From positions 1 to 41,861 of the forward strand of contig NZ_NSIU01000019.1 of NCBI RefSeq assembly GCF_002633015.1: a DNA stretch of 41,861 bases, written 5' to 3'. The notes beneath the pieces are model-generated. The model made no database searches. It had not been told where the DNA came from and saw only the letters and a program-made list of their open reading frames with translations. This stretch comes from Sulfuricurvum sp. PD_MW2 (lineage in GTDB: Bacteria; Campylobacterota; Campylobacteria; Campylobacterales; Sulfurimonadaceae). Shown in pieces: positions 34,637 through 41,861 of the stretch. The position numbers and the translations under genes were made by a program. Within the stretch, counting starts at the first letter, position 1, and each line of letters starts with the position of its first letter.

Positions 34637-34951
34637 ATGAAACAAGAGATGGTAGATGCTATCAAAAATGACCCGGATTATATTAATCTGGTCAAAACAC
34701 GTTCTAGTTTTGCGTGGACATTGACGGTAATTATGTTGGTGATCTATTTTGGATTCGTTTTGACGATTGCATTTGATCCAAAACTTTTGGGAACACCATT
34801 ATCAGCAGGATCGGTAACGACAATCGGTATTCCGATCGGTATCGGTGTTATTGTAAGTGCGTTTATTTTGACGGGAGTTTATGTCCGTCGTGCGAACGGT
34901 GAATTTGATGAATTGACCGCTAAAATCAAATCAAAAGCAAAGGGAGAGTGA
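34637..34951 (+). CDS. DUF485 membrane protein (YjcH type)
   Basis: A 104-residue inner-membrane protein with two helices (about 27-49 and 63-87). The family pattern starts [38 protein letters not shown]. coli YjcH, between acs and actP, is the best-known member. Its role is undefined; the invariable pairing with ActP suggests an accessory subunit. AGGAGG lies upstream. The stop overlaps the actP start by one base (TGATG). Confidence 0.93.
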   Translation: MKQEMVDAIKNDPDYINLVKTRSSFAWTLTVIMLVIYFGFVLTIAFDPKLLGTPLSAGSVTTIGIPIGIGVIVSAFILTGVYVRRANGEFDELTAKIKSKAKGE

Positions 34952-36720
34952 TGAAAGCGTTACTTTTAGCTCTTTTCTCAGCTGCTGCGTTTGCCGGAGA
35001 GGCACTCAGCGGTGCGGTAGAAAAACAGCCGCTTAATATGTCGGCAATTACGATGTTTCTTATTTTTGTTGCGGCTACATTGGGGATCACCTACTGGGCA
35101 GCTAAACGTACTAAAACGGCAAAAGATTTCTATACTGCAGGTGGAGGAATCACAGGATTCCAAAACGGTATGGCGATCGCGGGTGACTATATGTCAGCGG
35201 CTTCGTTTTTGGGGATTTCAGCACTCGTTTATACAAAAGGGTATGATGGATTGATCTACTCAATCGGGTTTTTGGTTGGTTGGCCGATTATCTTGTTCAT
35301 GGTAGCAGAGCAGCTTCGTAACCTTGGAAAATATACGTTTGCGGACGTTGCATCGTATCGTTTACGTCAAACACCTATCCGTACATTGGCGGCATTTGGT
35401 TCTATCTTGACCGTTATTTTGTATTTGATCGCTCAAATGGTTGGAGCAGGTAAATTGATCCAACTTCTTTTCGGTTTGGATTACAACGTAGCTGTTGTAT
35501 TGGTCGGTGTATTGATGATCCTTTATGTAACATTCGGTGGAATGTTGGCAACAACTTGGGTTCAAATCATTAAAGCGTTCTTGCTCCTCTCAGGTGCAAC
35601 ATTTATGGCAATTGCGGTTATGGCTCACTATAACTTCAATTTCGAAACATTGTTCAGTACAGCGGTTAGCATGAAAGATGCTTCTATCATGGCTCCGGGT
35701 AAATTGGTAAGCGATCCGATTTCAGCGATTTCATTGGGGATTGCGTTGATGTTCGGTACGGCGGGTCTTCCGCATATTCTTATGCGCTTTTTCACCGTTA
35801 GCGATGCAAAAGAAGCACGTAAATCGGTTTTCTATGCAACAGGATTTATCGGGTATTTCTATATTTTGACGTTCATCATCGGTTTCGGTGCGATCGTTAT
35901 GGTATTCCAAAACCCACAATATCTTGACCTTGCAAAACAAGCGATTGATGGTGGTTCACCGATCCTTGGTGGTGACAACATGGCGGCAATTCACTTGTCT
36001 CATGCAGTAGGCGGCGATTTCTTCCTAGGATTTATCTCTGCGGTAGCGTTTGCAACGATCCTTGCGGTTGTTTCAGGTCTTACATTGGCGGGTGCATCAG
36101 CAATTTCACATGACTTGTATGCAAGTGTAATTCGTGCAGGACGTGTTGATGGAATGATGGAGATGAAAGTTTCTAAAATTGCTACGGTTGTATTGGGTAT
36201 TATCGCGATCTATCTTGGTATTATTTTTGAAAAACAAAACATTGCGTTCATGGTTGGATTGGCGTTTGCGGTTGCTGCAAGTGCGAACTTCCCTATTTTG
36301 TTCCTTTCAATGTTCTGGTCAAAACTTACTACACGCGGTGCATTCATCGGTGGTATGATCGGTCTATTGACGGCAGTTATTCTAGTTATTCTTGGGCCAA
36401 TGGTTTGGGCAGAAATTATCAATGGGGATGCGCTTAAAGCAGCTGTAGCTGCGGCTAAAGCTGCGGCAACGGCTTCTGGTGCAACTGGAGCTGAAATTGT
36501 TAAAGCAGGTGATGTAGCGAAAGCAGCGTTTATTAAAGAAACGGCGATCTTCCCATATCAGTATCCGGCATTGTTCTCTGTAACGGCAGCGTTCGTAAGT
36601 ATCTGGTTCTTCTCAATCACGGATAAATCAGATAATTCGAAAAAAGAGATCGAAGCATTCGAAGCTCAAAATATCCGTTCTCAAACCGGTATCGGTGCAG
36701 AAGGTGCTGTTGAGCACTAA
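34951..36720 (+). CDS. actP: sodium:solute symporter, ActP-like acetate permease
   Basis: A 589-residue inner-membrane symporter of the SSS family with about 13 membrane helices after a cleavable-looking start ([17 protein letters not shown]). [40 protein letters not shown] is the family signature. [28 protein letters not shown] and the tail [14 protein letters not shown] closely follow E. coli ActP. An Ala-rich segment of about 37 residues, encoded at 36421-36540, is inserted just before [11 protein letters not shown]. coli ActP, as I recall it, has only a few residues there. The ATG at 34951 is used; a GTG one codon earlier is possible. It takes up acetate or similar acids for Acs. Confidence 0.93.
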   Translation: MKALLLALFSAAAFAGEALSGAVEKQPLNMSAITMFLIFVAATLGITYWAAKRTKTAKDFYTAGGGITGFQNGMAIAGDYMSAASFLGISALVYTKGYDGLIYSIGFLVGWPIILFMVAEQLRNLGKYTFADVASYRLRQTPIRTLAAFGSILTVILYLIAQMVGAGKLIQLLFGLDYNVAVVLVGVLMILYVTFGGMLATTWVQIIKAFLLLSGATFMAIAVMAHYNFNFETLFSTAVSMKDASIMAPGKLVSDPISAISLGIALMFGTAGLPHILMRFFTVSDAKEARKSVFYATGFIGYFYILTFIIGFGAIVMVFQNPQYLDLAKQAIDGGSPILGGDNMAAIHLSHAVGGDFFLGFISAVAFATILAVVSGLTLAGASAISHDLYASVIRAGRVDGMMEMKVSKIATVVLGIIAIYLGIIFEKQNIAFMVGLAFAVAASANFPILFLSMFWSKLTTRGAFIGGMIGLLTAVILVILGPMVWAEIINGDALKAAVAAAKAAATASGATGAEIVKAGDVAKAAFIKETAIFPYQYPALFSVTAAFVSIWFFSITDKSDNSKKEIEAFEAQNIRSQTGIGAEGAVEH

Positions 36721-36726
36721 TGATTG

Positions 36727-36746
36727 ATCTGTCCTTCGGGACAGAT
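36727..36746 (+). terminator. UUCG-capped hairpin between actP and the DUF294 gene
   Basis: ATCTGTCC-TTCG-GGACAGAT: a perfect 8-bp stem with the very stable UUCG loop, six bases after the actP stop. There is no T run behind it, so it more likely stabilises the actP mRNA end or partly attenuates than fully terminates. Confidence 0.55.
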
Positions 36747-36769
36747 GTACGAAATTTTAGGAGTCACTT

Positions 36770-38593
36770 TTGAGTCTGTTTGACCAAAAAACACTATTGA
36801 TGTCAATCCATCCTTTTGACCTTTTGGGTGAGAGGATGATTGAGAAACTGATGACCCAGATGGATATTGCCTATTATCCTAAAGAGACGGTTCTAATCAA
36901 CCCTCGGGTTAGGGCGGAATCGCTCTACATCATTATCAAAGGTATTGTCAACGAAAGTATCGACGGTGAACTCCAAAATGTATACGGGGAGCGTGACAGC
37001 TTTGACGCGAACTCCCTGATATATGGAAACACCCAAAGCACCTTCAGCGTCGCAGAAGATCTTATCTGTTACGAACTCCCCAAAGAATCTTTCCTAAACC
37101 TTCTCCAAGATGTCGAATCGTTTCAAAACTATTTTATGCAGGATTTTATTACCAAGCACCAAAACCTCAAAGAACGTCAGCACCAAAATGAGTTGACTCC
37201 GTTTATGGTTGCGCGTGTGGATGAAATCTATCTCCATACTCCGTGTATGGTTGATGCTTCGATGCCAATCAAAGATGCATTGCGTAAAATGGCGGATCAA
37301 GACGGTAATGTCATTTTGGTCAATGATAGCGGAAATATGGGGATCGTGACCGATACGAATTTGCGAGAAAAGCTCCTTTTGAGCGATAAAAGCCGAAATG
37401 ATCCGATCGGAGAGATAGCAACGTACGGGTTGATTACGATTGAGAAGCATGATTTTCTTTTCAATGCACTGCTTCTTTTCACAAAGCATGGAATCAAGCG
37501 ATTGATTGTTGTCGAAAATGATCAAATTGTAGGAATCCTCGAGCAACTCGATTTGCTCAGCCATTTTGCCAACCATACCCATCTCATTGCTGCATCGATC
37601 GATCGTGCCATGAGTGTGGATGAGTTGCAAAACGCACAGCGCTCGCTCACCCATTTGGTTCGATCCTTGACTACCAAAGGGGTGCGTGTACGCTACGTTT
37701 CAAAGCTAGTGACCGAGCTCAATGCCAAAGTCTATCGCAAAGTTTTTGAGATGGTTGTCCCTGAAGCGTATCAAAGCAAATGTGCATTGATTGTCATGGG
37801 ATCTGAGGGGAGAGGTGAGCAAATACTTCGAACCGATCAAGATAACGCGCTGATCGTCAAAGACGGCGAAAATGTTGAGGTGTTTGAACCCTATATGCTT
37901 AAACTCAATGAGTATCTTCTTCAACTCGGATTTCCAAAATGCAGCGGTAACGTGATGGTTTCAAACCCATATTGGCGCAATACTGTCTCCGGATATCAGA
38001 GTAAAATCGAAGGTTGGACACAGACCTTGAGTGAAGAAGGGTTGATGGGGCTCTCCATTTTCCTCGATGCTCATTGTGTCGCCGGCGATTCGAAATTGCT
38101 AGACGATTGCCGAACCTTTTTATTCACTCATTTTGAAGGGCGCAGTGATATTTTAGCCCATGCGACGAAAGCGGCATTGGCCTTTGAAACTCCGCTAAGC
38201 CTTATCGGCGGATTTGTTTTGGGACGCGCCGAACACGGCAGTGAATTTGATATCAAAAAAGGGGGAATCTTTGCAATCGTTCACGGTATTCGTATGCTCT
38301 CACTTGAACATAAAATCGAACATACCAACACCACGGAGCGAATCAAAGAGTTAAATAATCTTGGATTATTTGATCGGGTTTTTGCCAATGAATTGATCGA
38401 AGCGTATGATACGCTTCTCAGTATCCGTTTGCGGTTTATCCTTGGTCAAAAACAAGGAAGCAACGAACAAAATTACGTCAATCCGAAATTGTTGAGCAAA
38501 GCTGAGCGGGATTTATTGAAAGATTCGTTTAAAATCGTCAATAAATTCAAAAAATTCCTAACCTACCATTTCCATTTAGGCATGGTAGTCTGA
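36770..38593 (+). CDS. cNMP-binding / CBS / DUF294 nucleotidyltransferase-like protein
   Basis: A 607-residue cytoplasmic signalling-type protein. Domains in order: a cyclic-nucleotide-binding-like barrel (about 10-130); a CBS pair (about 155-275, e.g. MADQDGNVILVNDSGNMGIVTDTNL and HGIKRLIVVENDQIVGILEQLDLL); and a DUF294 nucleotidyltransferase with MGSEGRGEQILRTDQDNALI (about 343-362). The last has the G-S/D-x-D metal-site style of GlnD/GlnE-type enzymes. A DUF294 C-terminal helical domain follows. The TTG start has TTAGGAG upstream. It follows actP and overlaps the exonuclease gene by one base. It presumably senses adenylate charge and modifies a partner; the target is unknown. Confidence 0.88.
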   Translation: MSLFDQKTLLMSIHPFDLLGERMIEKLMTQMDIAYYPKETVLINPRVRAESLYIIIKGIVNESIDGELQNVYGERDSFDANSLIYGNTQSTFSVAEDLICYELPKESFLNLLQDVESFQNYFMQDFITKHQNLKERQHQNELTPFMVARVDEIYLHTPCMVDASMPIKDALRKMADQDGNVILVNDSGNMGIVTDTNLREKLLLSDKSRNDPIGEIATYGLITIEKHDFLFNALLLFTKHGIKRLIVVENDQIVGILEQLDLLSHFANHTHLIAASIDRAMSVDELQNAQRSLTHLVRSLTTKGVRVRYVSKLVTELNAKVYRKVFEMVVPEAYQSKCALIVMGSEGRGEQILRTDQDNALIVKDGENVEVFEPYMLKLNEYLLQLGFPKCSGNVMVSNPYWRNTVSGYQSKIEGWTQTLSEEGLMGLSIFLDAHCVAGDSKLLDDCRTFLFTHFEGRSDILAHATKAALAFETPLSLIGGFVLGRAEHGSEFDIKKGGIFAIVHGIRMLSLEHKIEHTNTTERIKELNNLGLFDRVFANELIEAYDTLLSIRLRFILGQKQGSNEQNYVNPKLLSKAERDLLKDSFKIVNKFKKFLTYHFHLGMVV

Positions 38594-39207
38594 TGTTTGA
38601 GCGTTTCAAACGTAATTGGAATCGTCGGGGACTCAAAGACGAAACCTATGCGTGGATGTTTGATCCGTATGAGGGAGATGAAGTGGTAGTATTCGATACC
38701 GAAACCACGGGCTTGAATACCAAAAAAGATGCAGTACTCAGTATCGGTGCGGTAAAGGTCAAAGGGGATCGGATCCTGACCTCTGAGAGCTTTGAAATTT
38801 TTTTAAAACCGGACAAAGAGATCAGTGCCGAGAGCATAAAAATTCACCATATTCGTCCTTGCGATTTGGAAAATGCCATTGAACCCTTGGAAGGGGCAAA
38901 AAAGTTTCTAGATTTTATCGGAAATAGACCTTTGGTAGGGTATTATTTGGAGTTTGATATGGCGATGATGAATCGTCTGATCAAACCGTGGCTGGGATGT
39001 GAACTTCCCCACAAACAAATTGAGGTTTCAGGTCTGTATTTTGACAAAAAAATAGAGCTGATTCCCCAAGGAAATGTTGATTTGCGTTTTGACTCTATTT
39101 TGCGGGATTTAAAGATTCCGAAGATGGGTCAGCACAACGCATTAAATGATGCAATTATGACCGCAATGGTCTATATAAAATTACAACACACTATAAAGTT
39201 AAACTAA
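38593..39207 (+). CDS. DnaQ-like 3'-5' exonuclease linked to the acetate operon
   Basis: A 204-residue DEDDh exonuclease. Exo I is VVFDTETTGL, Exo II is GYYLEFDMAMMNRL, and Exo III is GQHNALNDAIMTAM with the His and Asp in place. It is a single domain, annotated in many genomes as Pol III epsilon, but the setting is wholly metabolic. The first 30 residues (MFERFKRNWNRRGLKDETYAWMFDPYEGDE) are a basic extension. The ATG overlaps the DUF294 stop (TGATG), and acs follows 18 nt later. The constant pairing with DUF294 suggests joint function on a nucleotide or RNA. Confidence 0.88.
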   Translation: MFERFKRNWNRRGLKDETYAWMFDPYEGDEVVVFDTETTGLNTKKDAVLSIGAVKVKGDRILTSESFEIFLKPDKEISAESIKIHHIRPCDLENAIEPLEGAKKFLDFIGNRPLVGYYLEFDMAMMNRLIKPWLGCELPHKQIEVSGLYFDKKIELIPQGNVDLRFDSILRDLKIPKMGQHNALNDAIMTAMVYIKLQHTIKLN

Positions 39208-39225
39208 ACACAAGGAGCCTTAATA

Positions 39226-41184
39226 ATGAGTGATATCGTAAAACCGACTTTTCAGCCGAACCGTGAGTTTGCTAAAGCTGCCCGTATTAAAAATATGTGT
39301 GAATACCATGATTTGCAAACATGGGCACAAGAAGATTATGAAGGATTCTGGGGGCATTTCGCGTCTGAGAAAATCGACTGGTTTTCACCGTACACCCAAG
39401 TGCTTGATGAGAGCAATGTCCCTTTTTATAAATGGTTCGTAGGTGGTAAACTCAATGTTGCTCACCAATGTATCGACCGTCATTTGAATTCACGCAAAAA
39501 CAAAGCTGCGATCATTTTCGAAGGTGACCGCGGCGACAAACAAATCATTACGTATCTCGAACTTTATTACAACGTTAACAAATTTGCAAACTTGTTGAAA
39601 AATGAATTCCATGTCAAAAAAGGTGACCGTGTTGTTATCTATATGCCGATGATTCCTGAAGCGGCATACGCAATGCTCGCATGTGCACGTATCGGTGCGA
39701 TTCACTCTATCGTATTTGGCGGATTCTCTGCAGAAGCGTTGAAAGACCGTATCGAAGACGCGGAAGCAAAAGTGGTTATTACTGCTGATGGTGCATTCCG
39801 TAAAGACAAACCATACATGCTCAAACCGGTTGTTGACCAAGCGATCACTGCTAATTCTCCGGTTGAAAAAGTGCTTGTTGTCGAGCGTAACAACGAGGAT
39901 ATCACTTGGGTAGCAGGACGTGACTACTCTTATAACGAATTGATCAAAAATCAATCGAGCATCTGTGAAGCCGAAGTTATGGACGCGGAAGATCCGTTAT
40001 TCCTCCTTTACACTTCAGGTTCAACTGGAAAACCAAAAGGGGTTCAACATAACTCTGCTGGATACATTCTCTGGGCTCAAATGACGATGGAATGGGTATT
40101 CGACGTTAAAGAAAACGATACCTACTGGTGTACTGCTGACGTAGGCTGGATTACCGGACATACGTATATCGTATACGGACCGCTTGCAATGGGTGCAACA
40201 ACCGTTATGTTCGAAGGCGTACCGACCTATCCGGATGCCGGACGTCCATGGAAAATGGTTGAAGAGTACAAAATCAACCAATTCTACACCGCTCCAACTG
40301 CGATCCGTGTATTGCACAAAACGGGTGAAGATGAGCCTGCGAAATACGACCTTAGCAGCCTAAAAGTTCTCGGAACTGTTGGTGAGCCGATCGACCCACC
40401 GGCATGGAAATGGTACTACGAAGCTGTCGGCGGAAGCAAATGTGCGATTGTTGATACTTACTGGCAAACAGAGACGGGTGGACATATCGTTTCTCCGTTA
40501 CCGGGTGCAACACCGATCAAACCTGCATGTGCTACATTCCCGCTTCCAGGTATCATGGCTGAGATCCTTGATCCGCAAACCGGTGTCAAAGTTGCAGCAG
40601 GAGAGGGTGGTTATATGTGTGTAACACGTCCTTGGCCATCAATGATCCGCGGTATCTGGGGCGATCCTGAGCGTTTCGTAAAATCGTATTTCGGTGATGT
40701 GAAAAAAGACGGTCAACCGGTATACTTCACAGGTGACGGTGCAATCTATGATGAAGAGGGATACATCACGATCACAGGACGTACCGATGATGTTATCAAC
40801 GTATCCGGTCACCGTATGGGAACGGCTGAAGTTGAAGCGGCATGTAAAAAACATCCGAATGTTGCGGAAGTAGCGGTTGTCGGTAAACCACACGATATCA
40901 AAGGTGAAGGAATCTTTGCTTATATCGTTCTCAAAAGCGATGACACTGTCGGTGAAGAGATGGAGATGGTCAAAGAGATCAACAAAGTGATCATGAAAGA
41001 GATCGGTAACATTGCTATTTGTGATGACATCGTTTTCGTACCGGGCTTGCCAAAAACACGTTCAGGTAAAATCATGCGTCGTATCCTTCGCTCTATCGCC
41101 AAAGGCGAAGCGATCACTCAAGATATTTCAACACTTGAAGATCCATCAATCGTTGCGACAATCGAAGCGAAAGTTAAAGGGTAA
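39226..41184 (+). CDS. acs: acetyl-CoA synthetase (AMP-forming)
   Basis: A 652-residue adenylate-forming ligase that turns acetate, ATP and CoA into acetyl-CoA, AMP and PPi. Motifs are [17 protein letters not shown] (phosphate loop), [50 protein letters not shown] (hinge), and [11 protein letters not shown] with the catalytic K615. In other bacteria this lysine is acetylated to switch the enzyme off. AAGGAG precedes the ATG. It is the last gene of the acetate cluster, followed by a hairpin terminator. Confidence 0.98.
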   Translation: MSDIVKPTFQPNREFAKAARIKNMCEYHDLQTWAQEDYEGFWGHFASEKIDWFSPYTQVLDESNVPFYKWFVGGKLNVAHQCIDRHLNSRKNKAAIIFEGDRGDKQIITYLELYYNVNKFANLLKNEFHVKKGDRVVIYMPMIPEAAYAMLACARIGAIHSIVFGGFSAEALKDRIEDAEAKVVITADGAFRKDKPYMLKPVVDQAITANSPVEKVLVVERNNEDITWVAGRDYSYNELIKNQSSICEAEVMDAEDPLFLLYTSGSTGKPKGVQHNSAGYILWAQMTMEWVFDVKENDTYWCTADVGWITGHTYIVYGPLAMGATTVMFEGVPTYPDAGRPWKMVEEYKINQFYTAPTAIRVLHKTGEDEPAKYDLSSLKVLGTVGEPIDPPAWKWYYEAVGGSKCAIVDTYWQTETGGHIVSPLPGATPIKPACATFPLPGIMAEILDPQTGVKVAAGEGGYMCVTRPWPSMIRGIWGDPERFVKSYFGDVKKDGQPVYFTGDGAIYDEEGYITITGRTDDVINVSGHRMGTAEVEAACKKHPNVAEVAVVGKPHDIKGEGIFAYIVLKSDDTVGEEMEMVKEINKVIMKEIGNIAICDDIVFVPGLPKTRSGKIMRRILRSIAKGEAITQDISTLEDPSIVATIEAKVKG

Positions 41185-41205
41185 CTTTTACCATCTTTCC
41201 CGTCG

Positions 41206-41234
41206 TCCCGCACTTGATGCGGGATCTATCTTTC
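41206..41234 (+). terminator. acs terminator formed by a REP-like dyad
   Basis: TCCCGCA-CTTGA-TGCGGGA is a perfect 7-bp GC-rich stem (41206-41224), followed by a T-rich stretch (TCTATCTTTCT). It is 22 nt after the acs stop. The surrounding GTCGTCCCGCACTTGATGCG resembles a dispersed palindromic element seen in many proteobacterial genomes. Confidence 0.65.
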
Positions 41235-41243
41235 TAATCAAAC

Positions 41244-41284
41244 TTAACTATTTCCCTCCAACATGTTATAATACTCCATCGATG
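41244..41284 (+). promoter_or_regulatory. toxin-antitoxin promoter and possible operator
   Basis: TTAACT (41244-41249), 17-nt spacer, TATAAT (41267-41272). A CATCGATG palindrome (41277-41284) covers the likely start site and could be bound by the antitoxin or TA complex for autoregulation. Confidence 0.55.
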
Positions 41285-41297
41285 CAGGAGTGATAGA

Positions 41298-41486
41298 ATG
41301 CAATCATTAACCCTTAATTTCCAAAATCCGCAAATATTTGATAAGTTTTTATGGTTGTTGGATCATTTTAAAAAAGATGGCGTAGAAGTCGTTTCCAAAG
41401 ATGATATTGATGATTTGAAGCTATTAGCAAAAACACGTGAAGAAGAGAGTATCCCTTTTGAGGACTATTTTAAAGATGCGCATTGA
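41298..41486 (+). CDS. RelB-like antitoxin
   Basis: A 62-residue acidic protein in front of a RelE-type toxin. The C-terminal half, with the LAKTREEESIPFEDYF pattern, is the usual toxin-wrapping tail of this small antitoxin group. The N-terminal half (SLTLNFQNPQIFDKFLWLLDHFK) is probably the dimer or DNA-binding part. AGGAG is 7 nt before the ATG. It overlaps the toxin by 11 nt. The call rests mainly on gene order and the tail motif. Confidence 0.8.
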   Translation: MQSLTLNFQNPQIFDKFLWLLDHFKKDGVEVVSKDDIDDLKLLAKTREEESIPFEDYFKDAH

Positions 41487-41721
41487 GATTCGCAAAAGTG
41501 CGATCAAAGACCTCCAAAAAATCAATGAACCTTTCAAAAGAAAACTTCACGAAAAAATAATTTCTCTTAAAAATTTCCCCGATGTTTCCAATATCAAAAG
41601 GCTGACCAATTTCGAGCCTGCCTATCGTCTACGAGTAGGTGATTATCGAATTTTATTCGATGTGATCGAGGATACGATTTTTATCGGTCGTGTATTGCAT
41701 CGGCAAGAGAGTTATGAATAA
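41476..41721 (+). CDS. RelE/ParE-family toxin
   Basis: An 81-residue basic protein with the RelE fold order: helix hairpin (KSAIKDLQKINEPFKRKLHEKIISLKNFP), then strands with NIKRLTNFEPAYRLRVGDYRILFDV, and IGRVLHRQESYE at the end. The Arg residues and the YRLRVGDYRI core are those used by ribosome-dependent mRNA interferases. The ATG at 41476 lies inside the antitoxin end; an earlier in-frame start would add 13 residues that belong to the antitoxin reading region. The fold is clear, but gyrase-poisoning ParE versus mRNA-cleaving RelE is not settled. Confidence 0.85.
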   Translation: MRIEIRKSAIKDLQKINEPFKRKLHEKIISLKNFPDVSNIKRLTNFEPAYRLRVGDYRILFDVIEDTIFIGRVLHRQESYE

Positions 41722-41742
41722 CAATTTGAGAAGGAGCTTTTT

Positions 41743-41861
41743 GTGTCAGTTAAAAAATTATTGATTCTATTGATTGTTTCGTTTTTACTTTTAGAATTAT
41801 CTGTTCTGATAACAAATTTTTATTTTTTTCATTGGGAATTAAAAGAACATAAAGTTGATGC
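41743..41861 (+). CDS. N-terminus of a membrane protein (partial)
   Basis: A GTG at 41743 preceded by AGAAGGAG opens a frame that runs off the window (39 codons). The translation begins VSVKKLLILLIVSFLLLEL and continues with hydrophobic residues, then a charged stretch WELKEHKV. This is a signal anchor followed by a periplasmic start, typical of membrane sensors, but too little is present to name it. It lies 21 nt after the toxin stop. Confidence 0.6.
   Translation, partial: MSVKKLLILLIVSFLLLELSVLITNFYFFHWELKEHKVD

Noticed and set aside
38593-39207. Annotation as DNA polymerase III epsilon subunit
   Set aside because: It is a short DEDDh nuclease inside an acetate operon, with no replication gene nearby and no visible alpha-binding tail. 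Generic exonuclease is safer.
1-41861. tRNA, rRNA, CRISPR, IS element, prophage or attachment site
   Set aside because: No cloverleaf, spaced repeat array, transposase or integrase motif, or terminal inverted repeats were recognised on either strand by eye.

Overview
The window looks like chromosomal DNA of a free-living Campylobacterota (Epsilonproteobacteria) member, close to Sulfuricurvum or Sulfurimonas. The reasons are family-level. An flgI-flgJ-flgM-flgN-flgK flagellar block directly follows rsmD. A UPF0323-type lipoprotein is paired with a glutathionylspermidine-synthase-like enzyme. The rpsF-ssb-rpsR order, a muramidase-free short FlgJ and AT-rich promoters with a good -10 and a variable -35 also fit. 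No rRNA, tRNA, CRISPR array, insertion sequence or prophage was seen. Coding density is very high and no gap exceeds 300 bases; the largest is 9554-9803. Genus is an inference from protein character, not a database result.

Layout. 1-5000: a GNAT acetyltransferase, then on the minus strand the rpsF-ssb-rpsR operon and rnr-holA. 5059-7208: a small conserved-looking protein, a degenerate GGDEF protein, a GreA/GreB-type factor and a 60-residue secreted peptide. 7340-11066: purL and murA (convergent). 11155-18004 (plus): two unknown proteins and a DnaQ-like nuclease leading into rsmD, then flgI-flgJ-flgM-flgN-flgK and an orphan DppC-like permease. A sigma-54 site precedes flgI and a textbook sigma-28 site precedes flgM. 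18005-31153 (minus): carB, a short Sua5/YrdC protein, a lipoprotein and a GSP-synthase-like ATP-grasp enzyme. Then come the envelope/cell-shape cluster fabZ-lpxA-clpX-mreB-mreC, a Kef-type antiporter, and cyclophilin with queH. 31255-41184 (plus): a two-component system, an OprD-like porin, DUF485, an ActP-like acetate symporter, a cNMP-CBS-DUF294 nucleotidyltransferase-like protein, a DnaQ-like exonuclease and acetyl-CoA synthetase. 41298-41861: a RelBE-type toxin-antitoxin pair and the first codons of a membrane protein.

How the genes work together. The right third reads as an acetate scavenging locus: outer-membrane entry (porin), inner-membrane symport (ActP plus DUF485) and activation to acetyl-CoA (Acs). 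Two proteins with no obvious metabolic role, a DUF294 protein and an exonuclease, sit inside it. The adjacent OmpR-type regulator has a plausible target: two 9-bp direct repeats 11 bp apart just upstream of the porin -10 box. The flagellar block carries the middle/late gene logic (sigma-54, then sigma-28/FlgM).

The most provocative pair is the lipoprotein at 19185-19778, whose Ser-rich tail ends in Gly-Gly, followed one base later by an ATP-grasp ligase of the glutathionylspermidine synthase family. That family activates a C-terminal glycine carboxylate, so the lipoprotein tail may itself be the substrate. This is a hypothesis from gene order and sequence, not a demonstrated activity.
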